Shown: positions 20,990 through 32,788, numbered from the stretch's first letter. The stretch: DNA of 64,000 nt from Pictodentalium vernedei (GCA_031216915.1 CM062293.1:150544285-150608284); one strand, 5' to 3'. Notes: generated by a model from the letters alone, not told the origin. Program-made: numbers and translations.

Positions 20990-21687
20990 TACAACATCTT
21001 TAAGGGAATCCAATTCAAGTTGTATGCAAATCAAGTCCCATGGGGTTCTTTTTTTTTGGGGGGGGGGGGGGGGCAGAGCTTGAATTTTTACTTAGTGAAA
21101 TATGAGGATATCTCTATTAGATCCACCTGTCAGAATCATTTGATACTTGATATACAGTATTCTTATGGGGATGGGGGGGGGGGGGGGGCAAATTCTGGTT
21201 TGTTCAAATTAATTCACTGGGTTCATATTTGGTCTCCCTTTGGAAATCTGAATTTCAACTTAGTGCAATGTGAGGAAACTTCTTTAAAAAGCTTCTTCTT
21301 TAGCGCCACCAGTCAGAATCTTCTCAGTTTTGGTATTCATGTACAGCATCTTTATGGTGGTCAGATTAAAGTTTGTTCCAATTAGGATTTGTGGGTTCAT
21401 ATTTGGGTTCCCAATTGGAGCCCAAATTTTAACTTTGTGAAACATGAGGAATTTTTCTTACAAATATTCTTGTATGGATCCACCGGTCAGAATGTTTTCC
21501 ATATATGTTTGCCATATATGTAGCATCATTAAGGGACTAGATTTAAGTTTCTTCAAATCAAGTCTGTGGGTTCATATTTGGGTTCCACATGTGAATGTGA
21601 ATTTTAACTTGGTGTATATTATTTAAAATGCCTCTTCAACAAATAGACCACACAGATACACAGACTCACCAGTCAGAATCATCTCAT
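20990..21687 (+). repeat. About 180-bp tandem array (CCACCAGTCAGAATC unit)
   Basis: Roughly four degenerate units, each with CCACCAGTCAGAATC, a CATATTTGG phrase and TTTAACTTAGTG. Isolated units occur at 32320-32530 and 41040-41185. Two separate 16-G tracts (21058-21073 and 21173-21188) interrupt it. The left end abuts MITE copy C2 and the right end is cut by DIRS element 1. Confidence 0.75.
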
Positions 21688-21895
21688 ATTTTTATACTGT
21701 ACCAATGACCCAGACTTAGCAGGTGCTAACTCTTAAATTCTAGGGCCAAACACAAATTTTACCCCCAATTCCCAAAATTTGCATCTAAAACCGAAAATTA
21801 CATGTCCTATATGGTCCTCCATACCTTTACTCCACTGCGCATGTGCAGTGTCAAGGAGATCTCGAAATTGGCGCCAAAAGTCATTCTTTGTTTGG
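21688..21895 (+). repeat. Left ITR of DIRS element 1
   Basis: Pairs with the right ITR (about 28470-28678) over roughly 200 bp, including GGCCAAACACAAATTTTACC and ATTGGCGCCAAAAGTCATTC. It shares element-specific variants with its own right ITR rather than with element 2. Confidence 0.92.
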
Positions 21896-23007
21896 CCCTT
21901 CATCAGTTCACATCTGACTGATATTTGTGCTTGTAAATCTCAGTTTAAATGATGCTAGACACATAAATATGAGAGAAATGGTGGATCTAAAGAGGAAATA
22001 GAAGGATGAGAGGAAAATTCAGTGTCAGGAAATAATCAGGGCTGTAACTTAAAATTTTTTTATGAAATTATGTTATGTTCCCTAATTTCGAGGCATGAGC
22101 CTGTTGTTATCATTCTTGCTATGAAAGTTCCACTGCTTGATCAGTGTTGCCTCTCTCCCTTTCCTTTATTCCCCCCTTGCTATTCTCCCATGCTTTTGGC
22201 ATATTTTCTGTAATAATTATTACTAAAATTTCTTGGGAGTTTTGGCTTCGTAACAGAATGAATTTCTGTTCTTTTCCCCATGTTGACGTCCTCACCCTTA
22301 GGTGTTTAGGCGTTGTGATCTGCATCTACCATCTGATGTTCTGCAGTTTCTTCTAGGGAAATCTCTGTTTTGCATCAGATAGTGTTTAAATTGGTAACTG
22401 ATTTCGGGACATGTTTATCAGTGCCTGGAGTCATGTTTCTGGTTTTTGTACAACTTCTTGTTTACATTGACAACGAATACTGCTGATAGTGATTTCTTGT
22501 CTTTACATTAGTTTAGACATAGCAAGATACATTAATATTGTATGTAAGTGTTGCATTAATTTTTTGAAATGTTTTAAAAAATTTTGTCCACACTTAGGCT
22601 TCTTTGGGATCTATTTGGGCTCGGTGTTCCCATTGGGAACTTGGGCTCTTCTGAAAAATTTTTTCAAAAAATTTTTTTTTTTGAAAATTATTTTCTTTCA
22701 AAGATTATAATGAATTATGTTATATTATGTATCTTTATTTCAAGGGATAGTGCAGCTAATATGACTGTGTATTTTTTTATTGATGAAAAAATATTTTTTA
22801 TTTATAATGCGAGGATATCTTCCTCTAATTCTCAGGTTAACAATGTATTCGCACTAATTCCTGCTCTGTGTGTGTTGATTGAAATGACAAAGTTGGAGAC
22901 GTGTGTCATGATATTGTGTTTGCGGGGAAGGTTCCATAACGGTCCTCTCTCCGTAGGATCACTCTATATTATCATTTTATTTTTCAGAATTCAGAGTGAT
23001 GTTTTCG

Positions 23008-24350
23008 TGATGTCTTCGACAAGTGTGTCTCCGTCGTTGCAGTGTTAGGGCTAGCAGCTAAGTGCTCAGGGTAATACGACAATTGCCGAAGAGGTCCCTA
23101 GTAGGATCAAAAGCATTGATCGTCCGCTAGTCCGCCCGGTGTAGCGACCATTCATCGAATGGCTCGGCAGCCGGGTTTGTCCGTTATGGTTCTGGGAAAA
23201 AGTGTTGGTGATGTGAGCACTATAAACTTGGAACGTGCACACCCAGCAACGACAGATCCGAGGATAGTACGGAGGAAGCCTGTCAGTCTAGTAGCTAGCT
23301 CATCCAGGTCTATCCGGACCGCAAGCGAGAGAGGCCCCCTCTCTCTTACAACTACATTTGAGCCGCAATGTTGTTGTATGTTTGTTTGTTAGTCGGAACT
23401 TAAGTCCAATCCCCATGTTCGGGATGTTCCGTCACATACTCAGTCCGAACTGGCTGTGTTATGGGCTTCCTCATCCTCATTTCAACATACACCACTGCAC
23501 CTTGGCTTGTAACCACAGAGTTTCAGGGGACGTTCGCATATTATATAAATGCAGGAATGAACGTTCCTAGAGCTCCTGCTTTGCCGACCAGGGAATATTG
23601 TCGACCAGGTTACTTCATCTGTTAGCCAAGGATATGAGGTCTTTCCCGATGGGACGTTCGCATATTATATAAATGCAGGAATGAACGTCCCTGGAGCTGA
23701 CAGTGGATACTATGTAAGTCACGGCTCCACAGGCCTCATTCAGGAATAAGAATGCGGTGATTTTCTGTGATGTCTTCAAAAGTGTGCTTCCGTCGTCACA
23801 GTCAGATGAAGAGCTAGCGGATAAGTGCTCATGATATTACGTCAATTGCCTAAGAGGTCCCTAGTAGGATCGACGGCATTGGCGTCCGCTAGCTCGTCCG
23901 GTGTAGTGGCCATTCATCGGCAGCCAGGTTCGTCCATTGCCGTCCAGGAAGGAGATTTGGGTGATGCGAGCACTATAATAAGACAAAGTGCACACCCAGT
24001 GACGACGGATCAGAGGAGAGAACGGAGGAAGCCTATTAGTCCGGTTCCTCTCTCGTACAACAACATCTGGGACCAGATGTTGTGGTACTAAACATTTCGC
24101 ATTCGGAGCATACGTCCGCCGCTCGGGACGCTCCGTTATATAGACAGTCCGGAGAGACTGTTGATTTGGCTTCCTCATCCTCACGGCAGCTCACACGACC
24201 ACACCCCTTGGCTACGTGACCACGGATATCCAGCCAGCTTCGCCGATCAGGGATTCCACGGCAACCAGGTCACGCCATCCGGTAGCCAGGGACACGAGGC
24301 CTGTAGACTCCGGACGTTCGCATAAAAGAAGTATGCAGGAGTCAACGTAC
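23008..24350 (+). repeat. About 760-bp tandem duplication of the gag 5' region, DIRS element 1
   Basis: TGATGTCTTC starts at 23008 and again at 23768, followed in both by GTGTG(T/C)(C/T)TCCGTCGT, GAGGTCCCTAGTAGGATC and a shared GGAGGAAGCC. The first unit contains a decayed duplicate of the start of Gag. Within it a segment beginning GGACGTTCGCATATTATATA is itself repeated at 23529 and 23651. DIRS element 2 has the comparable duplication with a period of about 1290 bp. Confidence 0.8.
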
Positions 24351-25607
24351 ACGGAGCTTCCAGCGGCAAAGCAACGTAAGACCGCTACTCCACAGGCCTC
24401 AGTGACGGACGTGCTATCCCAAATAGCACAACTTATCGCAGCATCCCAGCAGACGACAAAATCTCTGTCGGATCAGGAATTATCCGACGTCGCTGCGTCG
24501 GTACGCTCCGCTGAAGCATCAGGTACGGATGACCGAGAACTTCATAGGGTCCGACAGGATGGCGAAAGGGATTCAGAGGATTTGGAGCTTTCCCTTTCGG
24601 AACAACATAAAGCTGCCGTAGATTTTATCCGGCATTATCTTCCAGAGGTTGTTCCGTCGGACCAGAATGCTGCGATGCCGGATAAGAGACTGATAGCGTC
24701 ATTGGACACAGAATTTTTTGATCGGTTCAGGGACATCGTCCCTGAGTTTCCGACACAGTCCAATAATGTCACAAGAACATTTGAATTATTGAATGACGCT
24801 ACATATAAGCTTGCTACCAAAACTAGCAAGACTGGTTTCTTGTCCGCAAATGCTCTAAATCTGCCTTTCATCAATTCAAGGAATAAATACGAAATGGCAG
24901 GACAGGGCATACCGAGAGTTCCTCTGCATCTAGACGACCAGGCTGAAGACTTAGAATTGTCTATACCGTCGTCTATGTCAATTCCAACCATGACGTTGGA
25001 AACGACAATAATGTCTAACAGATTTAACTTAGACGCTTTATCATATGCAGATCACCTTTCTAAGGCGTTATCATTACGTCTTCAAGGGAAAGAATTCCAG
25101 GATATACAATCCTCATTAAGAGTTCTTTCAAGGGCAATAGCTTATTCCACGTATAACTGCGCCCTTTCAGTGGCAAACCTGGAGTTGGTTAGACGTGACG
25201 CAGCCCTAGCTACATCCACGTGCGTGGATGGTAAGGTGAAAAACTCTCTCAGAGTCGCTTCGGTCTCCGGAGAGCTTCTCTTCGACGGCAAGCTTTCAGC
25301 AATCTATGATAAGATAACTAAGAAAGCTTCGGATTCTCTGCTATTGAAATCCGCTTCTAAAAAGTCGGATACAGCAGAAAAGAGTAAGACAGGCATTTCT
25401 GGGACAAGTACGCCCAAGAGAAGTTCCTATAGAGGTTCCTATGCGTCCTCTAGGTCTTATTCTAGAGACTCTCAAGGCAGTGACTCACGTGGGGGACGTT
25501 ATTCTGGCCGAGATAACCGGTCACACGTCCCTAGGTCGATGGGGCGAGGTGCGGGTCGTGGAGGACGTAGTTTCTCCTTCCGCAAGCCTCGCAGGTCCAG
25601 GAGGTGA
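24216..25607 (+). CDS. DIRS Gag-like protein, 463 residues, open
   Basis: This is the putative nucleocapsid/structural protein of DIRS element 1, expected to bind element RNA. No enzymatic motif is seen. Residues 1-60 are Ser/Thr/Arg-rich. Residues 60-350 are mostly helical and polar, with a possible acidic stretch around RDSEDLELSLSEQHKAAVDF. Residues 360-395 are Lys/Ser-rich. The tail (about 395-463) is an RG/SR-rich segment with GRYSGRDNRSHV and GRGAGRGGRSFSF, typical of RNA-binding Gag tails in this superfamily. The ATG at 24216 is the first in frame; upstream duplicated gag sequence lies in other frames, so the true start may be different. The RT begins about 180 bp after the stop, in the same frame number. 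It remains open although the downstream polymerase is mutated. Confidence 0.8.
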   Translation: MTTDIQPASPIRDSTATRSRHPVARDTRPVDSGRSHKRSMQESTYTELPAAKQRKTATPQASVTDVLSQIAQLIAASQQTTKSLSDQELSDVAASVRSAEASGTDDRELHRVRQDGERDSEDLELSLSEQHKAAVDFIRHYLPEVVPSDQNAAMPDKRLIASLDTEFFDRFRDIVPEFPTQSNNVTRTFELLNDATYKLATKTSKTGFLSANALNLPFINSRNKYEMAGQGIPRVPLHLDDQAEDLELSIPSSMSIPTMTLETTIMSNRFNLDALSYADHLSKALSLRLQGKEFQDIQSSLRVLSRAIAYSTYNCALSVANLELVRRDAALATSTCVDGKVKNSLRVASVSGELLFDGKLSAIYDKITKKASDSLLLKSASKKSDTAEKSKTGISGTSTPKRSSYRGSYASSRSYSRDSQGSDSRGGRYSGRDNRSHVPRSMGRGAGRGGRSFSFRKPRRSRR

Positions 25608-25789
25608 TGGTTTGAACCTCTATCGTGTTCTGGTAGGCAGAATATATTATCGAGTTTTATAAACGATTGGGCGTCAATTACAGATGACCCCTGGGTTCGA
25701 GGGGTAATTTCGGAAGGACTAAGAATATCCTTCAAACGAAAGCCTCCATTAACTCGAAGTCCAAAATGGACTCAGCTTCCGTAAAATCC

Positions 25790-27270
25790 GCAGAAAAGAG
25801 ACGCTCTTTTATCTGAAGTACAGTCTCTTCTGAAGAAGAACGCGGTAGAGGTCGTAGAAGACCAGGAATCACCAGGTTACTACAGCCATCTGTTTCTGGT
25901 TCCAAAACCAGACGGCTCGTTCCGTCCAGTCATAGATTTGAGCTGGATAAACAAGCTGATCGTTGCTCCGAAGTTCTATATGGAAACGATTCGATCAGTC
26001 AGAGCGAGTATTCGGGTGAACGACTATGCTACAAGCATAGATCTCAAGGATGCATACTTTCACGTCATGGTACATCCGACATTCAGAAAGTGTCTACGCT
26101 TCGCAGTCCTACGAGTTGTATATCAGTTCCGAGCGATGTGCTTCGGTTTGAACCTAGCGCCCTGGGCTTTCACTTGAATAATGAACTTGGTAATGATATA
26201 TTTCCGAGCTCATTCGTCTGCGGTAACATCGGCTGACCTGGACGACATTCTTCAGAGATACGGCAACGAGTTAACGCTTCAGAACGATGTGTAGAATCTG
26301 CTTCTATTACTCCGACGTCTCGGTTTTATAATAAACGAGGAGAAGTCGGATCTGGTGCCGTCCAAGTCATTCACTCATCTGGGAATGAGCTTCGAGACGC
26401 ACAACAATCTCGTTCGTCTGCCGTTAACCAGAGTGAAATTAATCAGTTGTTACGCTTGCTATTGTCTTCACTCAGACAAAGTTACAGCGAGAGAATTCAT
26501 CAGACTGATGGGTCGTGTGGAGCTGCCGTGGATTTTATTCCAGTGGGGCGGCTACGCACTTGTCCTCTCCAAATCTTTTTGACTCAAAAAGAACAGAGTT
26601 GGAGGGTGAAGATTCTTTCGTTCGTTATGTACATCCTCTTGTAAGTCAAGTGAAACAGATTCAGACTTGGGCAGATATTCAGTGGTTTATTCAGGGAAAT
26701 AACTTCCACTGCAATTGCCGGATCCGAGTTTTACAGTTTTGACGGATGCCAGTTAAATAGGTTGGGACCCAACATTGAGCCCAACGGTTTTTTAGTGCCA
26801 GGGTCCTTGGGATCCGTAGTTCCTAATCAAGCACATAAACATCAGGAATTGATGTCATTTTGGCTTGCGTTACGTCATTGCATGAATGTTATCCAGATTG
26901 CCCACAGGCAATTCTGTCCGAGAATTTGACTGTATAAGCGTATTTTCGGAACTAGGGAGGTACTCATTCCATTCTGTTATTCACTGTATCGGAACGAATC
27001 CTTCTGTTGGTACTAGAACATCAAGTTCTCCTATCGGTCTGTCGTATTCCGGGTCGTCTGAACATATTAGCAGACTCCCTTTCACGAAAGGGCTGCTTAT
27101 TGCAGTCAAATGGACTTTTAACAACGAGTATTTATATCAGATTTGCTACCTATGAGAGCAGCCAATGATGGACTTATTTGCGACGCATCTCAACAATCAG
27201 TTGCAAGTGTATGTGTCAACATGTTCGGATCCTCAAGCGTTTGCAGTTGACGCTCTATCCATCTCGTGAG
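25790..27270 (+). pseudogene. DIRS reverse transcriptase / RNase H, disrupted
   Basis: RT motifs in order: LVPKPDGSFRPVIDL (about 25897), SIDLKDAYFHVMVHP (catalytic motif A Asp), QFRAMCFGLNLAPWAFT (motif B). ADLDDIL at about 26230 holds the motif C aspartates, but the Tyr expected before LDD is Asp. LLRRLGFIINEEKSDL and SFTHLGMSF follow. RNase H begins with LPDPSFTVLTDAS and ends with ISRLPFTKGLL, then MDLFATHLNNQLQVYV and the VDALSIS stretch. Stops after APWAFT (CGA-type site, 26175), at 26293, and after VDALSIS (27268), plus frameshifts in RNase H, make it inactive. C-to-T-type changes dominate the visible lesions. The family assignment is secure from motif order and wording. Confidence 0.9.
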
Positions 27271-27479
27271 ACGGGATAATAGGATATGGGTATCCTCCAG
27301 CGCCGTTGATTCAGCAGATATTGCATAAGTTAAATAATCTCAATGCAATTCTGTTGGTAGCACCTCTGTCTCCACAAAGACCGTGCATTAATCTGTTTAG
27401 GTGTCTGTTGTGGCTTATGCTGTGGAAGCTTCCTCCACATTTCGGTCCATTCTATAGTTAGATGGATTCTATTAGCTTT

Positions 27480-27725
27480 CAGTACTGCTTATGATAATAT
27501 CTTCAACACAGCAGTCTGCGATTAAGATTTTAGCTCTTGAAGTAAGAGTTCTTTCTACTTCAGAGGCTTATGCTAATAGCGTTGCTATTACAGTTCTAAT
27601 GATGGCTGCATATTGGTTTTAGCCTTTCACTTGCACGAGTTTATACCTCAGAAATATTGAGTCCATTTCTAGAGACCGGCATTGTTTAGTTTCATTATCT
27701 GTTGCTCAGAATGTCGTCCACTAAA
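27480..27725 (+). pseudogene. DIRS tyrosine recombinase, C-terminal remnant
   Basis: Reads EVRVLSTSEAYANSVAI, then MMAAYWF, YLRNIES and SVAQNVV with stops and shifts. This matches the DIRS recombinase end, where an Arg-containing motif is followed by a FxxxYLR-type segment holding the nucleophilic Tyr. The catalytic core is absent: relative to element 2, about 800 bp between 27270 and 27480 are missing. Confidence 0.78.
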
Positions 27726-28316
27726 CAGTTGCAACTATAGTTGTGTAGGCTTTGGTTCCGGCAGTGACTCTGTGCTGCCGCCCTCTTCGCTCTGGGGTAT
27801 TTGACCCAGGGCAAGGGGAAGGGGGGGGGGGGGTGTTCCCTTAGGTCACCTGCTTTATAGTGAAAAGCAAGGGAATACCTCCCCTAGAGTCAGTAATTCT
27901 AGTCGGTACCGGGATGATTTTTAAAGTGTAAAGATAATCTTTTTACTCATCCATGTAATATTTTTAAGTGTACCTCGGTGTGTAGTATTTGTATATGTCA
28001 CATATCATGCAGACATTAATATACAATTATCGGTCACTTTTAATGAACTTAAGAGTCTCATTTATCTGGACTACTTTATTTATCGGCTTTCCTTTAAAAA
28101 TAGTTACCATAATGGATTATACTGGAGGTTAATAGACATCAGTGATGTTATTATGCTCAAGTACAGAATGGTGTTGTGTCTTTCTCGCTTTGATGCAGAA
28201 TAGAAAGATACATGTAAAGCCTATTTCTCCTTTCTCCTTGAGGGGATAATTCTGTATATATATAGTTGAGTTATTGGATTGCTTTATGTCCTAGGCCCCC
28301 AACCTTTTTACTATTC

Positions 28317-28404
28317 AGCTAAGTCTGGGTCATTGGTACAGTATAAAAATGTTAAAAAATTTATAGTAATTTATATATTTTTTATACTTACCAATGACCC
28401 AGAC
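28317..28404 (+). repeat. Internal complementary region (ICR) of DIRS element 1
   Basis: AGTCTGGGTCATTGGTACAG...AAAAAT is the complement of the left end. It is joined directly to GTTAAAAAATTTATAGTAAT...ACTTACCAATGACCCAGAC, the complement of the right end. The ICR thus spells the junction of a circularised element, as expected for templating complete ends in DIRS replication. Confidence 0.92.
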
Positions 28405-28469
28405 GGGGATGGCCCTCCCATGAGTTCGGAACTCATACCTCCCCGCTGAGTACATAACGCTTTTCCAGG

Positions 28470-28706
28470 CACTGCTTGTAAGAATGACTTTTGGCGCCAA
28501 TTTCGAGACCTCCTTGGCACTGCGCATGCGCAATGGAGGAAAGCTATGGAGGACCATATAGGACATGTAATTTTCGGTTTTAGATGCAAATTTTGGGGAT
28601 TGGGGGTAAAATTTGTGTTTGGCCCTAGAATTTAAGAGTTAGCACCAGCTAAGTCTGGGTCATTGGTAAGTATAAAAAATATATAAATTACTATAAATTT
28701 TTTAAC
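28470..28706 (+). repeat. Right ITR of DIRS element 1
   Basis: Inverted partner of 21688-21895, with the outer AT-rich tail ATATAAATTACTATAAATTT continuing to 28706. The tail is unique to the right end and appears inverted inside the ICR. Confidence 0.9.
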
Positions 28707-29195
28707 TTTTAGCTCAACTTTGACGTAGTCAAACTTGAGGTTTTGTCATGGCCTGTCGTCCATCTGGATGTCTGTCCATCCATCAACAATTCAATACCGC
28801 TCGGGCTAGAGGCCATATTTATGAACCGCTCTTTACGAAACTTCTCGGGTACCTTTGTTACCACCGTGGGACAAGAACGAGTGTTTTTGGGTGCGGTCCA
28901 AAATTCAAGATGTCTGCCGGCAGCCATTTTGTTCTGAAATTAGTGCAATCAGTTTTTTGTACAGAACTTCTGTATGAAAGTTCTGATTTGAATATAAATT
29001 TTTGTATGAATGTTTTGTAACGTGGAATACATCACATATAATACAGGGTTTTTTTCTAGTGCAGAAATTATGGAATTTAGATGAACTTTGATTTACACAG
29101 TAAATACACATGTCAATGTGGCTCGTGCTACCGGCTGTAGTTATGAACCGATCTTCACAAAACTTCTTTTGTACTTTTGTTACCATTAACCAGTT
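28707..29195 (+). repeat. Dispersed repeat I (CAACTTTGACGTAGTC / AAGATGGC unit)
   Basis: Carries CATGGCCTGTCGTCCATCTG, ACGAAACTTCTCGGGTACC, GGGTGCGGTCCAAAATTCAA. The same unit recurs in four or so copies at 30770-31775. It encodes nothing evident. DIRS element 1 ends precisely at its left edge. Confidence 0.7.
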
Positions 29196-29239
29196 TTGGG
29201 CTCACCAACGGTAGTTGTGTGAGCCTATGCCATAGCCCT

Positions 29240-30720
29240 CATGTTGGCTTCGTCGGCATCCAGTTCATTCATTTTGAACTTTTGTGTGCAGGTTTTGATT
29301 TTTTTTTTTATTTTGCTTTTTTTTTTATGTCAGCATGCTTTTCAGGGATATATAATAGTAATATTTTATTCAACCCTTTCCATGCTTAGTTACTTGAATT
29401 TTGGACTTTTGTGTCCAGGTTTTTTACTTTTCTGTGCAGGTTTTTGATTTTTGTATACAGGTTTTGAAATTTTGTCTTCTTGTGGAGTTTTACCTTACTG
29501 GCATATTGCCATGGTGGTTACCTTAACATTTCAGGGTATTTTTCTCAATTTTAACCCTTTGAAACAAATGTGATACTTTTTTTACTTTTATGTGCAGGTT
29601 TTGAGGTTTGTCTTTCTTTTCTTCCAAGTGGATATTTTTCAAGTAGAGTTTCACCTTACTGGCATATTGCCATTGTGGTTACTATGACATTTGCAGGGTA
29701 TTTTATTCAATTTTAACCCTTTAAAACAAATGTGATACTTTTTTTACTTTTATGTGCAGGTATTGAGGCTTGTCTTTCTTTTCTTCCAAGTGGCGACTTA
29801 CCTTGTAGCATATTGCCATGGTTACTATTTTAGGTTAGGATGCTTCTTGGGGCTAGTTTTATATCATTTAACCCTTTAGCTGCTTATTTACTTTAATTTT
29901 GGACTTTTGTGTGCAGGTTTTTGACTTTTGTGTACATGTTTTGATATTTTCTTTAAGTGGAGTTTTACCTCACTGGCATATTGCTATGGTGGTTACTGTA
30001 ACATTTTCAGGGTATTTTTCTCAATTTTAACCCTTTGAAACAAATGTGATACTTTTTTGACTTTTATGTGCAGGTTTTGAGGTTTTTCTTTCTTTTCTTC
30101 CAAGTGACGACTTACCTTGTAGCATATTGCCATGGTTACTATTTTAGGTTAGGATGCTTCTTGGGGCTAGTTTTATATCATTTAACCCTTTAGCTGCTTA
30201 TTTACTTTAATTTTGGACTTTTGTGTGCAGGTTTTTGACTTTTGTGTACATGTTTTGATATTTTCTTTAAGTGGAGTTTTACCTCACTGGCATATTGCTA
30301 TGGTGGTTACTGTAACATTTTCAGGGTATTTTTCTCAATTTTAACCCTTTGAAACAAATGTGATACTTTTTTGACTTTTATGTGCAGGTTTTGAGGTTTT
30401 TCTTTCTTTTCTTCCAAGTGGATATTTTTCAGGTAGAGTTTCACCTTACTGGCATATTGCCATGGAGGTTACTGTGGCATTATCAGGATATTTTTCTCAA
30501 TTTTAACCCATTGAAACAAATGTGATACTTTTTTTTTTTTACTTTTATGTGCAGGTTTTGAGGTTTGTCTTTCTTTTCTTCAAAGTGGAGACTTACCTTG
30601 TAGCATATTGTCATGGCTCCTATTTTATGTTAGCATGCTTCTTGGGGCTAGTATTATATTATTTAACCCTTTAGCTCATTATTTACTTTAATTTTGGACT
30701 TTTGTGTGCAGATTTTGGAC
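29240..30720 (+). repeat. Tandem array J with an internal near-perfect 314-bp duplication
   Basis: Units contain GACTTTTATGTGCAGGTTTT, ACTGGCATATTGCCATGG and TCAATTTTAACCC. A segment starting GTTACTATTTTAGGTTAGGA occurs at 29821 and again at 30135 (period 314) with almost no differences, so it was duplicated more recently than the rest. T-rich and without coding capacity. Confidence 0.85.
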
Positions 30721-30769
30721 CTTTTTTTTTACTCCAGCCACCCCTTTACATTGGCGACCTGCTGGTGAG

Positions 30770-31775
30770 CCACAGGGTACTGATAACCCTTCTGGTTCAC
30801 TTTGGGATGTGAACGAGTATTTTTGGGTGCAGTCCGAAATTCAAGATGGCTGCCAGTGGCCATTTTATAATGAAATTAGGTACAGTAAGTTTTTTGCACA
30901 GCACTTCTTTATGAAGGTTCTGATTTGAATAAATTTTTGATTGCATGTTTAGTAACATGGAATACATCAAATATGATAGAGGGCTTTTTCTCGTGCGTAA
31001 ATTATGCAAATTAGATGAACTTAGATTTATTCAGTGTTACTTATACACAGTTAGTACACATGTCAATATGACTCGGGCTGGAGGCTGTATTTATGGACCG
31101 ATTTCCACGAAACTTCTTGTTTACCTTTGTTATCACCTTGGGATGAGAACGGAAATGTTTTTGGGTGCGGTCCAAAATTTCAAGATGGCGGCTGGTGGCC
31201 AATTAGACAAACTTTGATTTATTCAAGGCTACTTATACACAGTAAGTGCACATTTCAATACGGCTCTGGATAGAGGCTGTAATTTATGAACTGATCTTCA
31301 CAAAACTTCTTGGGTGCCTTTGTTGTCACCGTGGGACAAGAACAAGTGTTTTGGGGTTTGGTCCAAAATCCAAGATGGCTACTGTTGGCCATTTTGTGCC
31401 AAAATTAGGTGCAATCAGACTTTTTTGTACAGAACTTCTATATTTATTGATGATTTTTCCTTTGGATGGAGTTGATGAGTTTATTTTTAGCTCCACTTTG
31501 AAGTAATCAAATTTGAGGTTTTGTCATGGCCCGTCGTCCATCTGAACGTCTGTCTCTCCATCAACATGGCTCTGGCTACAGGCTGTATTTATCAACTGAT
31601 CTTTATGAAACTTCTTGGGTACCTTTGTTATCACTGTGGAACGAGAACAGGTGTTTTTGGGTGCGGTCCGAAATTCAAGATGGCCACCAGTGGCTATTTT
31701 GTACCAAAATTAGGTGCAATCAGATTTTTGTACAGACCTTCTATATGAAGGTTCTGATTTGAATAAATTTTTGTG
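30770..31775 (+). repeat. Tandem/dispersed repeat I, several units
   Basis: Consecutive diverged copies of the 28707 unit with TTTTTGGGTGCGGTCC, CAAGATGGC and CAAAACTTCTTGGGTNCC. Small open frames in both strands arise from the shared DNA and resemble each other. Confidence 0.75.
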
Positions 31776-32788
31776 TGATGTGTATATTCAAATATGTTGA
31801 AGCCAAGTTCCTGTGTTAATATTTGGTGTTGTTTGGGAAGGGTAAACATTATTACCACAATCCGATTCTATTTCCAATGAGAAAAATAAAACCTTCTCAC
31901 CTGTGGGAACCCTATGAGCTAAAGATAAAAAAATTCAAATACCTATATTTTAAGAAGGACTGGACAAATATTTATTAATTAGTTTGAATCAACCTTAGAA
32001 GGGTTTGAATCAAACAGGCCACAACAATTTCTAACATTTGGCTTATGGTGCACCATACAAGGATCCCCATTGTACCATTAACGCAATGGAGATTTCTTTT
32101 CTAGTTTAGCATCTAACTGTCACTCACCTTTACATTACCTGTACATTTGTTACAGGCCACGATCACTATTTATATACAGACCTTTACAATACTTTACATG
32201 TACCTTTGTTATCAGGTCATTACCTAGATGTGTGTCATTGCTGTGTCACATACTATACATGTACATGTCTTACACAAATTGAGCTACAGTGTCATTGACA
32301 CTTTCATTGGAACACAGATTCCAGAATTAATCAAACTAGGTCCATGGGTTCATATTTGGTCTCACTATTAGACCCCAAACTGACAGTTTAACACAGTGCA
32401 ACATGAGAAATATTCTTTAAACATCTTCTTTAGATCCACCAGTCAGAATATTTTCATATTTGGTTTGTAGCATTTTTAGGAGGGGTCAGATTCAAGTTTG
32501 TTTGAATTAACTCCATGGCTTCCAGGGCTTGCATTTTAGAATTGCGATCAGACTGATTGATAGGCCTGGTGAAGTGGTCGACCAGGCTGATTTTTGTTCA
32601 TTGGGGCTGATTTATTTTTTTACACGTGAATGTGCATATTATATTGATATTTCTTGGGAATTGTGTTATTTGATGATTTGTTATGTCAAATGAATAAAGA
32701 TTAATAATTCCAGTTCAACCTAATTGCCTTTTATTCATTTGCTATGCACCATTTATAATCATTAATTCCAATTTTTCAAGAAACGTAT
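31776..32788. other. No gene; contains one unit of the 180-bp repeat
   Basis: 32320-32530 is a unit of the array seen at 20990-21687. GCTACAGTGTCATTGACACTTTCATT at 32282 recurs near 53702. Otherwise unassigned AT-rich sequence up to DIRS element 2. Confidence 0.5.

Larger units (their letters stand above)
21688..28706 (+). mobile_element. DIRS-like tyrosine-recombinase retrotransposon, element 1
   Basis: About 7.0 kb, bounded by inverted terminal repeats (ATTTTTATACTGTACCAATG at 21688; the right end finishes ATTTTTTAAC at 28706). An internal complementary region at 28317-28404 joins the complements of both ends. Order: leader, duplicated gag 5' region, Gag (24216-25607), RT/RNase H (25790-27270), recombinase C-terminus (27480-27725), ICR, right ITR. 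DIRS elements integrate through a circular intermediate using the recombinase and leave no TSD; none is seen. RT carries stops, and most of the recombinase is deleted. Confidence 0.93.

Noticed and set aside
22584-23048. 154-codon open frame in the DIRS 1 leader
   Set aside because: T-rich, no domain, not preserved in the same position of DIRS element 2.
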